Source: Candidatus Sumerlaeota bacterium
Lineage (GTDB): Bacteria > Sumerlaeota > Sumerlaeia > Sumerlaeales > Sumerlaeaceae
Direction of reading: 5' to 3'
Length of the DNA stretch: 64,000 nucleotides
Assembly: GCA_026398535.1 (NCBI GenBank)
Contig: JAPLSQ010000049.1
Location: 31,108-95,107 of the forward strand
A program made the translations under genes and the position numbers. A model generated the notes under the pieces. That model was not told where the DNA came from. It ran no database searches and was given only the letters and a program-made list of their open reading frames with translations. This document shows, piece by piece, positions 52,716-62,106 of the stretch. Each line of letters opens with the position of its first letter. Within the stretch, counting starts at the first letter, position 1.

Positions 52716-53792
52716 TTATCCGTTATCCTTACTGTTGCTGCCGCTTGACCGCCGCTTCTCAAGGTAGCGCATGTTTTCAACCACAAAGATCATGCCCACG
52801 CCGACAATGATGGCCAGCGCCAGCGTGGCGCGCGCCTCAAGGCGCTGCAGAACCCATGCGATGACGCCAAAGTATGCCGTGATATAATAGAATATCAAAA
52901 CGGTGCGTTTCTCGCTGAAACCGAGTGATATGAAGCGGTGATGAAGATGCCGCCGGTCGCCGCGGAAAGGATGTTGACCTTGCGCGGCGCGCCTGACAAA
53001 CGCGAATATCGTCTCGAAAAGCGGCAGGCCAAGCGCCAGCAACGGGACGAGCAGGGCAAAAAGAGCAGGAGCTTTTGTGCTTGAAAGCAGCGTGAGGGAG
53101 GCGAGCAGAAACCCCAGAAGCATGCTTCCCGCGTCACCCATGAAGATTGTTGCCGGACTAAAATTGAACGGCAGGAAACCGCAACATATGCCCGCGATGA
53201 TGAGCGCCAGGGCGGCGCCGAAGGGTTGGTTCATGTCAAGCGCGATGGCGCAGAGCGTCAGACCGCTGATGCCCGCGATTCCGGCGGCGAGACCGTCAAG
53301 CCCGTCGATCATATTGATCCCATTCATGAGCAGCGCGTACCACAGCATGGTGCCGGCAAGGCTCACGCCAGCCCAGAAGGCGATCTCCTCGCCGAAGGGA
53401 TTGGTGATTTTCTCAATGCGAAAATCGTGGTAGTACATGACAATTCCAACCGTAAGTTGTGCGGCGAGTTTCACCAACGGACGCAGATCGACGAGGTCAT
53501 CAGCCACCCCCACGGCGACAATCAATGTGGCTCCTATCGCAAGCCCCCGCATTTGTAAATTGTCATAGAAGAACTCGGGGACCGCAAAAGCAGCCGCTAT
53601 CAGCGCCGCAAGAAAAGCGAAATGCATGGCCAGCCCGCCCTCATAAGCCACGGGGCGGCCGTGAGCTTTGCGCCCGCCCGCGGGAATATCAAACACACAC
53701 AGCCGCCGCATGATGCCGCGCGTGATCCAAGTCAGCATCAGTGATGCGCTCAGTGCCGCGGCGAATATCAGGGCGAGCTGGACAGGATTCAC
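52716..53792 (-). CDS. Polyprenyl-phosphate GlcNAc-1-phosphate transferase (WecA/TagO-like)
   Basis: 358 residues with about 10-11 membrane segments. Family motifs: VGVADDLVDLRPLVKLAAQL (Mg-binding DD), NGINMIDGLDGLAAG, FMGDAGSMLLGFLLASLTLL and HPFRGDRRHLHHRFISLGF. The HHR motif marks WecA/TagO-type enzymes rather than MraY. They attach GlcNAc-1-P (or a related sugar) to undecaprenyl phosphate, starting surface polysaccharide synthesis. The gene lies 12 bases after ftsY. Confidence 0.88.
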   Translation of the reverse strand: MNPVQLALIFAAALSASLMLTWITRGIMRRLCVFDIPAGGRKAHGRPVAYEGGLAMHFAFLAALIAAAFAVPEFFYDNLQMRGLAIGATLIVAVGVADDLVDLRPLVKLAAQLTVGIVMYYHDFRIEKITNPFGEEIAFWAGVSLAGTMLWYALLMNGINMIDGLDGLAAGIAGISGLTLCAIALDMNQPFGAALALIIAGICCGFLPFNFSPATIFMGDAGSMLLGFLLASLTLLSSTKAPALFALLVPLLALGLPLFETIFAFVRRAAQGQHPFRGDRRHLHHRFISLGFSEKRTVLIFYYITAYFGVIAWVLQRLEARATLALAIIVGVGMIFVVENMRYLEKRRSSGSNSKDNG

Positions 53793-53804
53793 GATGCTGA
53801 CGCT

Positions 53805-54893
53805 CTACTCCGAAAATAGCGCTTCGACGAACTCGTTGGGATCAAAATCCCTTAAATCGTCCATTCCTTCTCCAACGCCAATTTTAACCACTGGCGTGGC
53901 GAAGATATCGCGTATTCCCACCAGCACGCCGCCTTTGGCTGTTCCGTCGAGTTTTGTCATAACCAGTCCTGTTATGGGAATGGCCTTGGTGAAAACCCTG
54001 GCCTGAGAAATGGCGTTCTGGCCGGTCGTGGCATCGAGAACAAGCAAAATCTCGTGCGGAGATCCGGGTAAAAGTTTTCCCGCGACCCTGACGATCTTTT
54101 TCAACTCTTCCATCAGATTGGTCTTTGTATGCAGGCGCCCGGCCGTGTCCACAAGAATGATATCCGCGCCCGCCGCGGCGGATTTTTCAAGGGCATCGTA
54201 GACCACGCCGGCGGGATCGGCGCCCATGGACTTGCTCACGAACATGCTGCCCGTGCGTTTGGCCCAGATTTCAAGCTGTTCGATGGCCGCCGCGCGGAAT
54301 GTGTCGGCGGCAACCATCATCACCTTGTGCCCTTGTTGTCTGTACTGGCCGGCAAGTTTGCCGATGGTTGTGGTTTTACCCGTGCCGTTGACGCCCACCA
54401 CAAGGATGACGAACGGGCGGGCCTGGCCCAAAGCGAGTCGTTGTTCCCCCTGCCCGATGATGGCGGCGATTTCCTTTTTGAAACTGTCGAGCAGTTCGGC
54501 GGGGCTGGAGCCGCGCGCCTCGTAATCGCGCATTTTTTCCACTATCCGGTTCGTTGTCTGCGCGCCGGCATCCGCCTTGATCAGGATTTCCCCGATTTTT
54601 TCAATCAGGTCTTCGTCAACCTTGCCCGCCGCTTTTATGACCGCCCGGATTTGCCCGATGAAGGATTCCTTGGTTCGCTTAAGCCGATCGGTGAGCGCAA
54701 CCCTTGCGCGCCCGAAAAAGCCGCTGCCGCCGCCTGTGGCGGCTGATTCCCCGGTTCCCTGTGCCTCATTGTTGTTGTGAGGCGGCGCCGTTGCGGCGGC
54801 GGCTGTCTCGGGTTGGGGTTCATTGAACGTGACGCCCTGCTCAGGCGTCTCGAATTTCCCGACTGTGTTTTTTTGTTTGCGGAACAGCGCCAT
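53805..54893 (-). CDS. ftsY: Signal recognition particle receptor FtsY
   Basis: 362 residues. A low-complexity N-terminal third (Gln/Glu/Ala/Asn-rich) leads into the NG domain: N region FGRARVALTDRLKRTKESFIGQI, G1 GVNGTGKTTTIGKLAG, insert AADTFRAAAIEQLEIW, G3 DTAGRLHTKTNLMEELKKI and G4 TKLDGTAKGG. FtsY receives ribosome-SRP complexes at the inner membrane. It leads the probable operon with the WecA-like gene. Confidence 0.95.
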   Translation of the reverse strand: MALFRKQKNTVGKFETPEQGVTFNEPQPETAAAATAPPHNNNEAQGTGESAATGGGSGFFGRARVALTDRLKRTKESFIGQIRAVIKAAGKVDEDLIEKIGEILIKADAGAQTTNRIVEKMRDYEARGSSPAELLDSFKKEIAAIIGQGEQRLALGQARPFVILVVGVNGTGKTTTIGKLAGQYRQQGHKVMMVAADTFRAAAIEQLEIWAKRTGSMFVSKSMGADPAGVVYDALEKSAAAGADIILVDTAGRLHTKTNLMEELKKIVRVAGKLLPGSPHEILLVLDATTGQNAISQARVFTKAIPITGLVMTKLDGTAKGGVLVGIRDIFATPVVKIGVGEGMDDLRDFDPNEFVEALFSE

Positions 54894-55077
54894 TTATTGC
54901 CTTTCAAATCTGCGCGGTCATCATGTGCCGGCGCGATCATGCCATTGTGCGCGGGCACGACGCCGGTCCGGTGCGGGGCTTCTGTTTGTGACGCGAGATG
55001 ATGCCATAAATTAAAAGTTCAACACCGGGCAATCACATTCACAATACGACCATGCAGTGGTTAATATGAAAAGATTA

Positions 55078-55113
55078 TTCTCCCATGCCGCAATAAATAT
55101 TTCTCCCATGCCG
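55078..55113 (+). repeat. Direct repeat in the leader of the TlpA-like gene
   Basis: TTCTCCCATGCCG occurs at 55078-55090 and 55101-55113, 23 bp apart (about two helical turns), which suits a dimeric regulator. The rest of this 285-bp gap shows nothing recognisable. AAGGAG precedes ATG 55179. Confidence 0.4.
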
Positions 55114-55178
55114 GATGCAGATTCTCATCATGCATCGCTTGCCGATGACGCAAATCCACCTTTAAGGAGTTAAAATTC

Positions 55179-56663
55179 ATGCCATCGTATCACAAAATTC
55201 TTCCTCTTGCCATGTGTCTGGTGATGGGAACATTGGGAGGATGGGGGCAGGACAATCCGATGGATGACAAGCAGGAAGCTGTGGCGCCTGGCGATCCAGT
55301 GACCTCCGATGCTTATGCGCTGGCCGAGGGTATGCAACTCGAATATCAGACCAGCGCCACGTTCAGCATCCAGGGACAGATCGCCGAATCACAGGAAGCC
55401 CAAATCCGCTCACTTTACACCACGCTCATGCAGGCTGGCGACATGGCCACCATCTTTGCCAGTGTGAATATCGCGTCCATGGCAAAGAACGGCAAACCGC
55501 AAAAGAATGAAAACACGGGCGCGCGGTTCAGCTTTGAACTGGCAGGGAATGGCGATATTGGCGACCGCTCCAATGGTTTCGAGCGGCTTTCATTTCCGGG
55601 CTGGTCGTCAAAGGCGGATTTCTATCCGATCCCCGTGGAGGAACGATCAACAATCAGTCTGGTGACTCCGATGATCAATATGCCTGTCATGGTCAGCGCC
55701 AAGCGCACAGTCGAGGGAACGGATATCAAGGTGGAAGCCAATTATACCCCCTCAGCCGCAGGAGCCAATCCCATGGCGCCTCCGATCAAAGTCTTCAAAG
55801 CCTCGTGGGTTTATTCTTCAGCGGACAAATCCCTGAAGTCTTCACGATCTGAACTTCAAGTCGAGATTCCGTCGCGCACGGCAACGAAGTCAGATCTTTA
55901 TCTTACGATCGCCTCTGAGCGAAAAAAAGCCGCGAAGTTGCCGTCCGGAGAACTGGACACGTTGCGCAAGGATGTGGCGGCGGGATTGGCGGCATTTGGC
56001 AAAATGCGCGAATCGGCGTCGGAACGCGAATCCAACACCACGAAAACACTCGAAGTGATGGCGGCCTATGTGAAGGACAATCCCAAAGGCGAGTTCGCAA
56101 CGCTGTTTTCCGAAATCAGCAAACAGATCACCATGATGCGCCAGCTCGAGGAGAATGCCGCAAACATCGCAAAGGGCATGAAGGCGCCGCTTTTCGGGGC
56201 AAAAACCTTGGACGGAAGCGCCATCAAACTGGCCGATCTCAAGGGCAAGGTTGTTCTGCTGGATTTCTGGGCCACCTGGTGCGGACCGTGTGTGGCGGAA
56301 TTCCCGAATATGAAAGCTGTGTACGACAAGTACAAAGACAAGGGATTCACGATCATCGGCGTCAACGCCGACCGCGAAGAAGAAGCTTTGACAAAGTTCA
56401 TCAAGGACAAGCAAGTCGAGTGGAAGCAGATTTTCGAATCGCAACCCGAAGAGGGCACAGTGCAGTTTCTCTACGGGGTGATGAAATATCCGACCACCGT
56501 GCTCATCGACCGCGAAGGCGTCATCAAAGCGGTTGACCTGCGCGGCGACGACCTCGAGAGCGCCATCACGGAACTTGTCACTGGCGAGAAACCCAAGGCG
56601 GGAACGGACAAGGACAAGCAGATTGCGCCCGGTAAGGACAAGGACGCGACGCCGCAATTGTGA
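55179..56663 (+). CDS. Secreted protein with C-terminal TlpA-like thioredoxin domain
   Basis: 494 residues. A signal peptide (MPSYHKILPLAMCLVMGTLGG) is followed by about 300 residues of beta-rich, then helical sequence of no recognised family. From about 330 a TlpA/ResA-type thioredoxin domain begins: KGKVVLLDFWATWCGPCVAEFPNM has the redox CGPC, and MKYPTTVLIDREG the cis-Pro loop. A Lys/Asp-rich tail ends the protein. It probably reduces disulfides in the periplasm. The N-terminal domain's role is unknown. Confidence 0.85.
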   Translation: MPSYHKILPLAMCLVMGTLGGWGQDNPMDDKQEAVAPGDPVTSDAYALAEGMQLEYQTSATFSIQGQIAESQEAQIRSLYTTLMQAGDMATIFASVNIASMAKNGKPQKNENTGARFSFELAGNGDIGDRSNGFERLSFPGWSSKADFYPIPVEERSTISLVTPMINMPVMVSAKRTVEGTDIKVEANYTPSAAGANPMAPPIKVFKASWVYSSADKSLKSSRSELQVEIPSRTATKSDLYLTIASERKKAAKLPSGELDTLRKDVAAGLAAFGKMRESASERESNTTKTLEVMAAYVKDNPKGEFATLFSEISKQITMMRQLEENAANIAKGMKAPLFGAKTLDGSAIKLADLKGKVVLLDFWATWCGPCVAEFPNMKAVYDKYKDKGFTIIGVNADREEEALTKFIKDKQVEWKQIFESQPEEGTVQFLYGVMKYPTTVLIDREGVIKAVDLRGDDLESAITELVTGEKPKAGTDKDKQIAPGKDKDATPQL

Positions 56664-56681
56664 ATCGTGCGGTCGGGCGCC

Positions 56682-57416
56682 TTATGGATTCATTGCTCCC
56701 CTGATGCGGTCATAAGTAGGCAGACCGCCACCGGGGAAATTCTGTCCCGCGCCTCCGCCCACGCGCACGATGTCGCCAGGGGAGATGGTGCCATTCGTTG
56801 GATCGTAATCCGCGCCGAGACTGCGCACCGCGAATGTGCCGTTGTTGTTGCGGTTGCCGCCGTAGGCGTTGATGCGGTCAGGGCCGCACCCGGCAATGTG
56901 CCACATTGCGCCGGAGCAGATCGAACCGCCGCGCGCCGTGCCCGAAAATGGCGAGATTCCCGCGGGGGTGGGAAATGTCGACTTCGCGTCGACATAATCA
57001 TAGGTGTCATAAGTCAGATTGGGCGTGCGCGTGTCGGGATTGAGCGCGTAGCGCACATTGCCCGGGATGAACGGATCAAGAAACGCCGATGACATATAGG
57101 CGATGGGGGTGGTGCACCACTCGGCGCGCGAACTCACGCCGGAGGTTCCCGTATACCAGACGCTGGGGCCGTTGAGCGAATCGGCGCCCGGCGCGCCCAG
57201 AAGCGAGGTCGCGTGGCGCGCGACGAATGGCGGGTAGCGGTTGTTGTCAACCTGGTAGGACTCGATCGCCGTGCCCCAGGAGCGCAAGTCCGCTTTCGAA
57301 CGCGAAACCTTTGCGCGCGTCTGCGCCTCCAGAAAATTCGGCACAGCAATTGCCGCCAGAATGGCAATGATCGCGACCACGATCAACAATTCAATAAGTG
57401 TGAATGCTTTGCGCAT
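56682..57416 (-). CDS. Pseudopilin (GspG-like)
   Basis: 244 residues. The very short leader MRKA precedes FTLIELLIVVAIIAILAAIA. The stalk-to-globular part is AQTRAKVSRSKADLRSWGTAIESY. Tail motif YDPTNGTISPGDIVR. It is longer than the neighbours, with an extra Gly/Asn-rich segment (YGGNRNNNGTFAV). It starts 115 bases after the GH4 gene on the same strand, so it may be co-transcribed. Confidence 0.88.
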   Translation of the reverse strand: MRKAFTLIELLIVVAIIAILAAIAVPNFLEAQTRAKVSRSKADLRSWGTAIESYQVDNNRYPPFVARHATSLLGAPGADSLNGPSVWYTGTSGVSSRAEWCTTPIAYMSSAFLDPFIPGNVRYALNPDTRTPNLTYDTYDYVDAKSTFPTPAGISPFSGTARGGSICSGAMWHIAGCGPDRINAYGGNRNNNGTFAVRSLGADYDPTNGTISPGDIVRVGGGAGQNFPGGGLPTYDRIRGAMNP

Positions 57417-57486
57417 AAGTCATCTCCGTATAATTTTTATACGTGTTACATCCCGCGTTTTGGGAAATCAAGCGAAATAAACGGAG

Positions 57487-57506
57487 AACCACGGACAAAG
57501 AACGAG
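57487..57506 (+). repeat. Dispersed repeat, copy downstream of GH4 gene
   Basis: AACCACGGACAAAGAACGAG here matches AACCACGGACGAAGAACGAG at 59153-59172 with one mismatch, in the same orientation. The two copies flank the GH4 gene. Confidence 0.6.
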
Positions 57507-57530
57507 GCGGCCCCGCGCCCCATCGGAATC

Positions 57531-58955
57531 TCATTTATAGCCCGGCAGGAACTTCTTCTCGGCCTTGAACAGCTCAAGCGTCATCGCGCGGATTTCGTCG
57601 AGCGAGCAGACGGCCGAGGTGAGCGGATCCATCATGAGGGCGTGGACGGCCAGTTCGACGCTGCGCTCGATGGCCGCCTGCGCGGCGAGGTCGAACACGC
57701 GCATGTCCATCGCGCAGATCGCCGCCATCTGCTTGGGCAGTGGGCCGTAGACGGTGGGTTGGATGCCGTTTCCGTCCGCCAGGCACGCCACTTCCACGCA
57801 GCCGTCGTGGGGCAGGTTGCTGATCAGCGGGCCGCCACCCTTGGCCATGTTGAGCACGTTGCCGTGGATGCGGTGGGCCTTGTTCTTCTCTCTCGCCTCG
57901 ATGATCCACGACGCGTACTCCCACGAGCGCTTGTTGGCCAGCGACTCCTTGCCCTTGAGCATCTTCATGCGGTCGGCGTCGCTCTTTTTGCGTCCCTCGG
58001 GCCACATGTTCGCATAGAAGCTGGATCCGCCATCGTAGCCCAGCCGGCAGTAGCGTTGCAGGATGTCGGCCCGCTTGCGGTAGTAGGGGAGATATTCGCT
58101 GAGATGGCCCGACGACTCGGTGATGAACGCGCCGAAGTGCAGGCACATGTGCTTGCGCACGATGTCGTTGCCCTTCGACGGGTCGGACGCCTCGGCGATG
58201 TCCGCCTCAAACTGCTTGCGCAGTTTCGGGTAGAGGCTCTTGCCCTTGTGGTTGAGGCGGGTAAACCACGCGAGGTGGTTGACGCCCGCGCACTCCCAAT
58301 CCAACTCCTCGTAAGGGACGCTGGCGTACTGGGCGAGCAGGTGGCTGGTGCCCTGCACCGAATGGCACAGGCCCACAACCTGCATCGTCGATGTGCGGCC
58401 CGCGGCGAGGCACATCATGTTCATGGGGTTCGTGTAGTTGAGCACGATGGCCTCGGGACAGAGCCGCTCCGCGTCGCGCAGGATCTCGAGCCACACGGGG
58501 ACGGTGCGCAGGCCCTTGAACAGGCCGCCCGGCCCGATCGTGTCGCCGATGCACTGGTCCACGCCATACCTGGCGGGGATGTCGTTGTCGAAGCGCACGC
58601 AGTCGACACCGCTCACCTCGACGCAGCACACCAGATAGTGGCTGCCGCCCATGACCTTGCATCGGTCGGTCGAGGCGGTGACCTTTACCTTGTCCTCGAC
58701 GCCGCTGTCTTTCGCGATCCGCTGGCAGAGCTTCTGCATGATCCCGAGGCGCTTGGCGTCGATGTCGACGAGTGCCAGTTCGAGCCCCGGGAGGCCGGGC
58801 GCGTGCGCCAGGTCGTTGAACAGGCAACCGGTGAAGAAGCTGCCGGCCCCCAGCATCGTCACCTTGAGCGGGCGCGGGAATTCGCCCGGGAAACCGATCT
58901 GCTCGTCGGCGGCCTTGGTGTGGGTCGTGTGCCCGAGGGACTTTTTGTTAGCCAT
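57531..58955 (-). CDS. GH4 alpha-galactosidase/alpha-glucosidase
   Basis: 474 residues, an NAD+- and Mn2+-dependent glycosidase of family GH4. The N-terminal Rossmann motif is LKVTMLGAGSFFTGCLFNDL. Conserved family residues occur in NYTNPMNMMCLAAGR, VVGLCHSVQGTSHLL (the metal-binding Cys-His) and WECAGVNHLAWFTRL (metal His). No export signal is seen, so it acts on imported sugars. It is more GC-rich than most of the window, with strong third-position G/C bias. MelA-type activity is likely but not fixed by sequence. Confidence 0.9.
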   Translation of the reverse strand: MANKKSLGHTTHTKAADEQIGFPGEFPRPLKVTMLGAGSFFTGCLFNDLAHAPGLPGLELALVDIDAKRLGIMQKLCQRIAKDSGVEDKVKVTASTDRCKVMGGSHYLVCCVEVSGVDCVRFDNDIPARYGVDQCIGDTIGPGGLFKGLRTVPVWLEILRDAERLCPEAIVLNYTNPMNMMCLAAGRTSTMQVVGLCHSVQGTSHLLAQYASVPYEELDWECAGVNHLAWFTRLNHKGKSLYPKLRKQFEADIAEASDPSKGNDIVRKHMCLHFGAFITESSGHLSEYLPYYRKRADILQRYCRLGYDGGSSFYANMWPEGRKKSDADRMKMLKGKESLANKRSWEYASWIIEAREKNKAHRIHGNVLNMAKGGGPLISNLPHDGCVEVACLADGNGIQPTVYGPLPKQMAAICAMDMRVFDLAAQAAIERSVELAVHALMMDPLTSAVCSLDEIRAMTLELFKAEKKFLPGYK

Positions 58956-59101
58956 TGTAAACTTGTTCTCCGGTATTTTGATGGTTGGCGTCAGACTCAG
59001 AATCGCGTTTTTCTATTCTGACACCATTGAATTATCGAACCTGCGCTTCAACCTTTACTCATCAAAGAAACAAGACGTAAAGGACAAATTTCAACGGACA
59101 C

Positions 59102-59147
59102 CGGTCAGCGAGTACGCCATCAGGCGGTCAGCGAGTACGCCATCAGG
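59102..59147 (+). repeat. 23-bp perfect tandem duplication
   Basis: A unit starting CGGTCAGCGAGTACGCCATC occupies 59102-59124 and is repeated exactly at 59125-59147, in the spacer upstream of the GH4 gene. Confidence 0.9.
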
Positions 59148-59152
59148 CGGAC

Positions 59153-59172
59153 AACCACGGACGAAGAACGAG
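59153..59172 (+). repeat. Dispersed repeat, copy upstream of GH4 gene
   Basis: Partner of the 57487-57506 copy: AACCACGGACGAAGAACGAG, same orientation, directly after the 23-bp tandem duplication. Confidence 0.6.
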
Positions 59173-59204
59173 CCCCCCCCTGCGGCGTATATGATGACGC
59201 GCGC

Positions 59205-59843
59205 TCAGGGCTGTTTGAAGGGGACGCTTGTCTGGAAGCCGGTCAGGCGCGCGTTGGCGGCTTCGCCTGCGGCGGATGGCGTCTTGAAAATGAAGTCGTC
59301 GAATCGCGCCACGCCACCGAGCGGGACGCGCGAGCCGTTGCCGCCGCCGTAGACGCGAATGTAGACATTGGCGACGCTGGCGCCGGGCGCGAGGGGCGGC
59401 GACAACTTGGAAATGCTGACGGAGGACGCCTGCCACTTGCCGTCGCTTATCTGCGCAAAGCGCGGCGAGGCGTGGTGCAGCCACAGCGACGTGTCCTCGA
59501 CCTCCACCGAATAGGTGAAGCCGACCGGCGCCATGCACTGCCAACTGAACGCGGTGCAGTCGGCGGGCAGTGTGAGCGGGATCGTGTAGAACTCGATCAT
59601 CCCCTCGGTGGCCGTGGCGGGTCCGGCGTCGAAGGTGAACGCGCCGCAGCGCGGCGCCGAGACGTACTGCGTCGTGTCGCCGGTGGGGGCGCCGACCGGC
59701 ACGCCGTGGGCGGCATCGCGCACTTCGCCGAAGCTGCCGCGCACGGTGGTGAAATCCTCGAGGACGACCTGGGTTGCCACGGCGGGACAGACAGGTGCGA
59801 CAAACAATGCGGCCATGGCGCAGCCCAGAAGCTTTCGGATCAT
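59205..59843 (-). CDS. Secreted jelly-roll-like protein
   Basis: 212 residues from ATG 59843 (GGAGG seven bases upstream; the frame opens further but overlaps the upstream gene). Signal peptide MIRKLLGCAMAALFVAPVCPAVA. The mature part is beta-rich and ends GGVARFDDFIFKTP after FSWQCMAPVGFTYSVEVED and GASVANVYIRVYG. It resembles a carbohydrate-binding jelly roll and the C-terminal half of the protein at 62801. Its start shares one base with the stop of the 731-residue gene (TGATG). Confidence 0.75.
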   Translation of the reverse strand: MIRKLLGCAMAALFVAPVCPAVATQVVLEDFTTVRGSFGEVRDAAHGVPVGAPTGDTTQYVSAPRCGAFTFDAGPATATEGMIEFYTIPLTLPADCTAFSWQCMAPVGFTYSVEVEDTSLWLHHASPRFAQISDGKWQASSVSISKLSPPLAPGASVANVYIRVYGGGNGSRVPLGGVARFDDFIFKTPSAAGEAANARLTGFQTSVPFKQP

Positions 59844-62038
59844 CAGAAGGCCCTCCATTCGGCCACGCTGCTGGGGGTGGGTTTTGGCGTCACCTGGACG
59901 GTCTGCGCCCACACGATTGTCGAGGCGCCCACGTCGTAGACGTCCATGTACTCCGAGCCGTCGGTGGCGTCGCGCAACACCACGAGTTCGTCGGCGCCGT
60001 CGGAATCGGCATCCGCCGTTGTCGCCGGCACTTGCGCCTGCTGGCACGTCAGATCGAGCAATTGGGAGAATTGCACGCCGCCGGTCGCGTTGTAGACGAC
60101 CATCCGCATCCGGCGGACCGGCCCCTCGACGGCCAGAAGCAGGAACCGGTCGAGCGGGTTCGTGCGCGCGGGACTTCCCGTGGCAACGTAGTCGATCACC
60201 TGGTCGCGCAAACCGGCCAAACCCACGACGTCGCACTTGCGGTAACCCGTCTGGATGGTCTTGTAGGGGGCGGCGTAGCGGATGTCCCTGGCTCTCATGG
60301 TGGCGATGAACATGGACATCCTGCAGACCTCGATGGCGAGGGTGGAATTGTCATCGACCGCCCGCCCCAAGAGGATTTCATCGGGGTCGCCCTCACCCTT
60401 GATCTCCTGAACGAGGTTGGCGGCGGCGACGAACGCGACGGCGCCGGAGGCGTTGGGCGCCGCGGGGTTGTTGCGGTCCCGGCCGACGTAGCGGCCGCTT
60501 GTCTGGTAGTAGTGCAGCTCGGCTCCGCTACTTCCCTGCTTGATGGCGGCCACCATGTCCATCCCGTTGCCGCTCGTGGATACCTTGGCCGTGCGCAGCA
60601 GCGTGCCCGATGCAAACACGGCGGGCACACGCTCCGGCCCGCCCTGCTCAAGCCACACGGCGCCGCCGAGGAAGTCGAACAACCGCTGCCCGCCCGGGCG
60701 GTCCACCCAAAGCGTGGACTGGAAATGCTTCGCCGCCGGATCGGACGCCTTGTTGGCGAGCAACCGCTGGAGGTTGCGGTCCCAAACGGCGGCCGTGGGC
60801 GGCGCCTGGCCGCTGTAGGTGTCGTTGAGCAAGGCAGCGCGCATCCGGAGCATCTTGTCAGTGGGGGTTCCGTCCGCGGGCGAGCCGCTCAGCAGGCCGT
60901 TGTTGAAGAAGTCCCAGCCGGGCTCGAACTGAACGACCTGCGCGCCGCCGGCGAACGCCTCGCGCGCCGCCGCGACGAGCGATTCGACGGGGCAGTCCAG
61001 TTCGCCCTGTGCGTAATACTTTCCGCCCACGGTGTTCTGGGCTTCCATCCAGAACCACGACTGATTGGAGACGCCCCAGACCGACAGGCCTGGATAGGTT
61101 TTCAGCGGGTGGTCCGCATAGGGCAGGTCGAACTGCTCCCACACGGCCAGCGGCGCGGTGGCCTTGGCGGTGAGCAGGTTGATGTTCGGCGCGGGATGGT
61201 AGTTGTTGTTGGCGATGAGCATGGCCAGCGACGGGCCGAGTTGAGCCACCGCGTAATCCTGCTGGGGCTTGTAGCGCGGGCTGAGCATCAGCGGCGTGTA
61301 CTTGCCGTTGTCCACATACGCATAGTAGCTTTGGTCATACTGGTAGATGTTGTTCTGGAGCCAGACCGAGTTGTTCCAGACCAGTTTGAGGTTGGCGGCC
61401 TTGCACGCGTCGACGATGGGGTTCGTGAGCGTGGCGGGGATGTCGTAGGGCGCGCTCAGGAGCGCGCCGGCCGCGGTGACGGGGTAGTGCGTCTCGTGGA
61501 AGCGCACGCCGTGCAACGAGTTTGGGTAGGCGGCCTTGGCGGCGGCCAGCGTTTCGAGGTCGAAGGCCAGCCCCCAGACGCCGGGGGCTCCCGGTGTATT
61601 GTGCAACGGAGCGGGGGCAAGCGAGTAGATGTTACCGTTCTGCTTGGAGTCATTACCGGAACTGATCATCTCGAGGAGGACACCGACGCCGGTGGCGGCG
61701 AATCGCGACTCGAAGTACTGGAGGGCGTTGCGCATGCCGGCGTGGAAGCATTCGATGGGTTGCGGGCTTGCCGCCCCGTAGGCGTTGCGGTCGTAGAGGC
61801 TGACGGGGTAGATCAGCACCGACACGTCGTACCTGGCGCTGAGCGGGGCGAGGGCATCGACGACGTTCAGGAGGGCCGCGTTCATTGCGGCCGGGTTCAG
61901 CCTGTTGCGGTAGATCAGTTCGTCGACGAACCCCTCTTCGATCTCGAAAATGAGGGCTGGCTTGGGGATGCAAAGCGCCACGCTGGCCAGTTGAAGGGCA
62001 AGGACGGCGGCGAGGATGGCACGTATCTTGGATTTCAC
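59843..62038 (-). CDS. Large secreted protein, possible glycoside-hydrolase-like
   Basis: About 731 residues. GTG 62038 is chosen because it begins right at the signal peptide KSKIRAILAAVLALQLASVALC. The first 350 residues read like a TIM-barrel glycosidase (LIFEIEEGFVDELIY, VRFHETHYPVTAAG, LKLVWNNSVWLQNNIYQ, VVQFEPGWDFFNNG, with possible acidic catalytic residues), but I cannot assign a family. The C-terminal part has TADADSDGADELVVLRD, an FG-GAP-like calcium repeat. Co-transcribed with the small jelly-roll protein. Very GC-rich codons. Confidence 0.72.
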   Translation of the reverse strand: MKSKIRAILAAVLALQLASVALCIPKPALIFEIEEGFVDELIYRNRLNPAAMNAALLNVVDALAPLSARYDVSVLIYPVSLYDRNAYGAASPQPIECFHAGMRNALQYFESRFAATGVGVLLEMISSGNDSKQNGNIYSLAPAPLHNTPGAPGVWGLAFDLETLAAAKAAYPNSLHGVRFHETHYPVTAAGALLSAPYDIPATLTNPIVDACKAANLKLVWNNSVWLQNNIYQYDQSYYAYVDNGKYTPLMLSPRYKPQQDYAVAQLGPSLAMLIANNNYHPAPNINLLTAKATAPLAVWEQFDLPYADHPLKTYPGLSVWGVSNQSWFWMEAQNTVGGKYYAQGELDCPVESLVAAAREAFAGGAQVVQFEPGWDFFNNGLLSGSPADGTPTDKMLRMRAALLNDTYSGQAPPTAAVWDRNLQRLLANKASDPAAKHFQSTLWVDRPGGQRLFDFLGGAVWLEQGGPERVPAVFASGTLLRTAKVSTSGNGMDMVAAIKQGSSGAELHYYQTSGRYVGRDRNNPAAPNASGAVAFVAAANLVQEIKGEGDPDEILLGRAVDDNSTLAIEVCRMSMFIATMRARDIRYAAPYKTIQTGYRKCDVVGLAGLRDQVIDYVATGSPARTNPLDRFLLLAVEGPVRRMRMVVYNATGGVQFSQLLDLTCQQAQVPATTADADSDGADELVVLRDATDGSEYMDVYDVGASTIVWAQTVQVTPKPTPSSVAEWRAF

Positions 62039-62106
62039 GGTTTTTCCCGTTGAGCGGTTTGTTTCGGCATTTGTGTCCGATCCGGGCAAAGTGTTGTTGC
62101 GGGGCG

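Noticed and set aside
57213..59021. A 602-codon plus-strand open frame
   Set aside because: It is antisense to the convincing GH4 gene, is His/Ala/Val-rich without any fold-like motif, and is explained by high third-position GC.
57487..59172. Insertion sequence or transposon
   Set aside because: Flanking repeats are present but there is no transposase or terminal inverted repeat.
59774..62053. A 759-codon plus-strand open frame
   Set aside because: Antisense to the signal-peptide-bearing 731-residue protein. Its composition (Gly/Val/Arg/His-rich, no motifs) is typical of a shadow frame.
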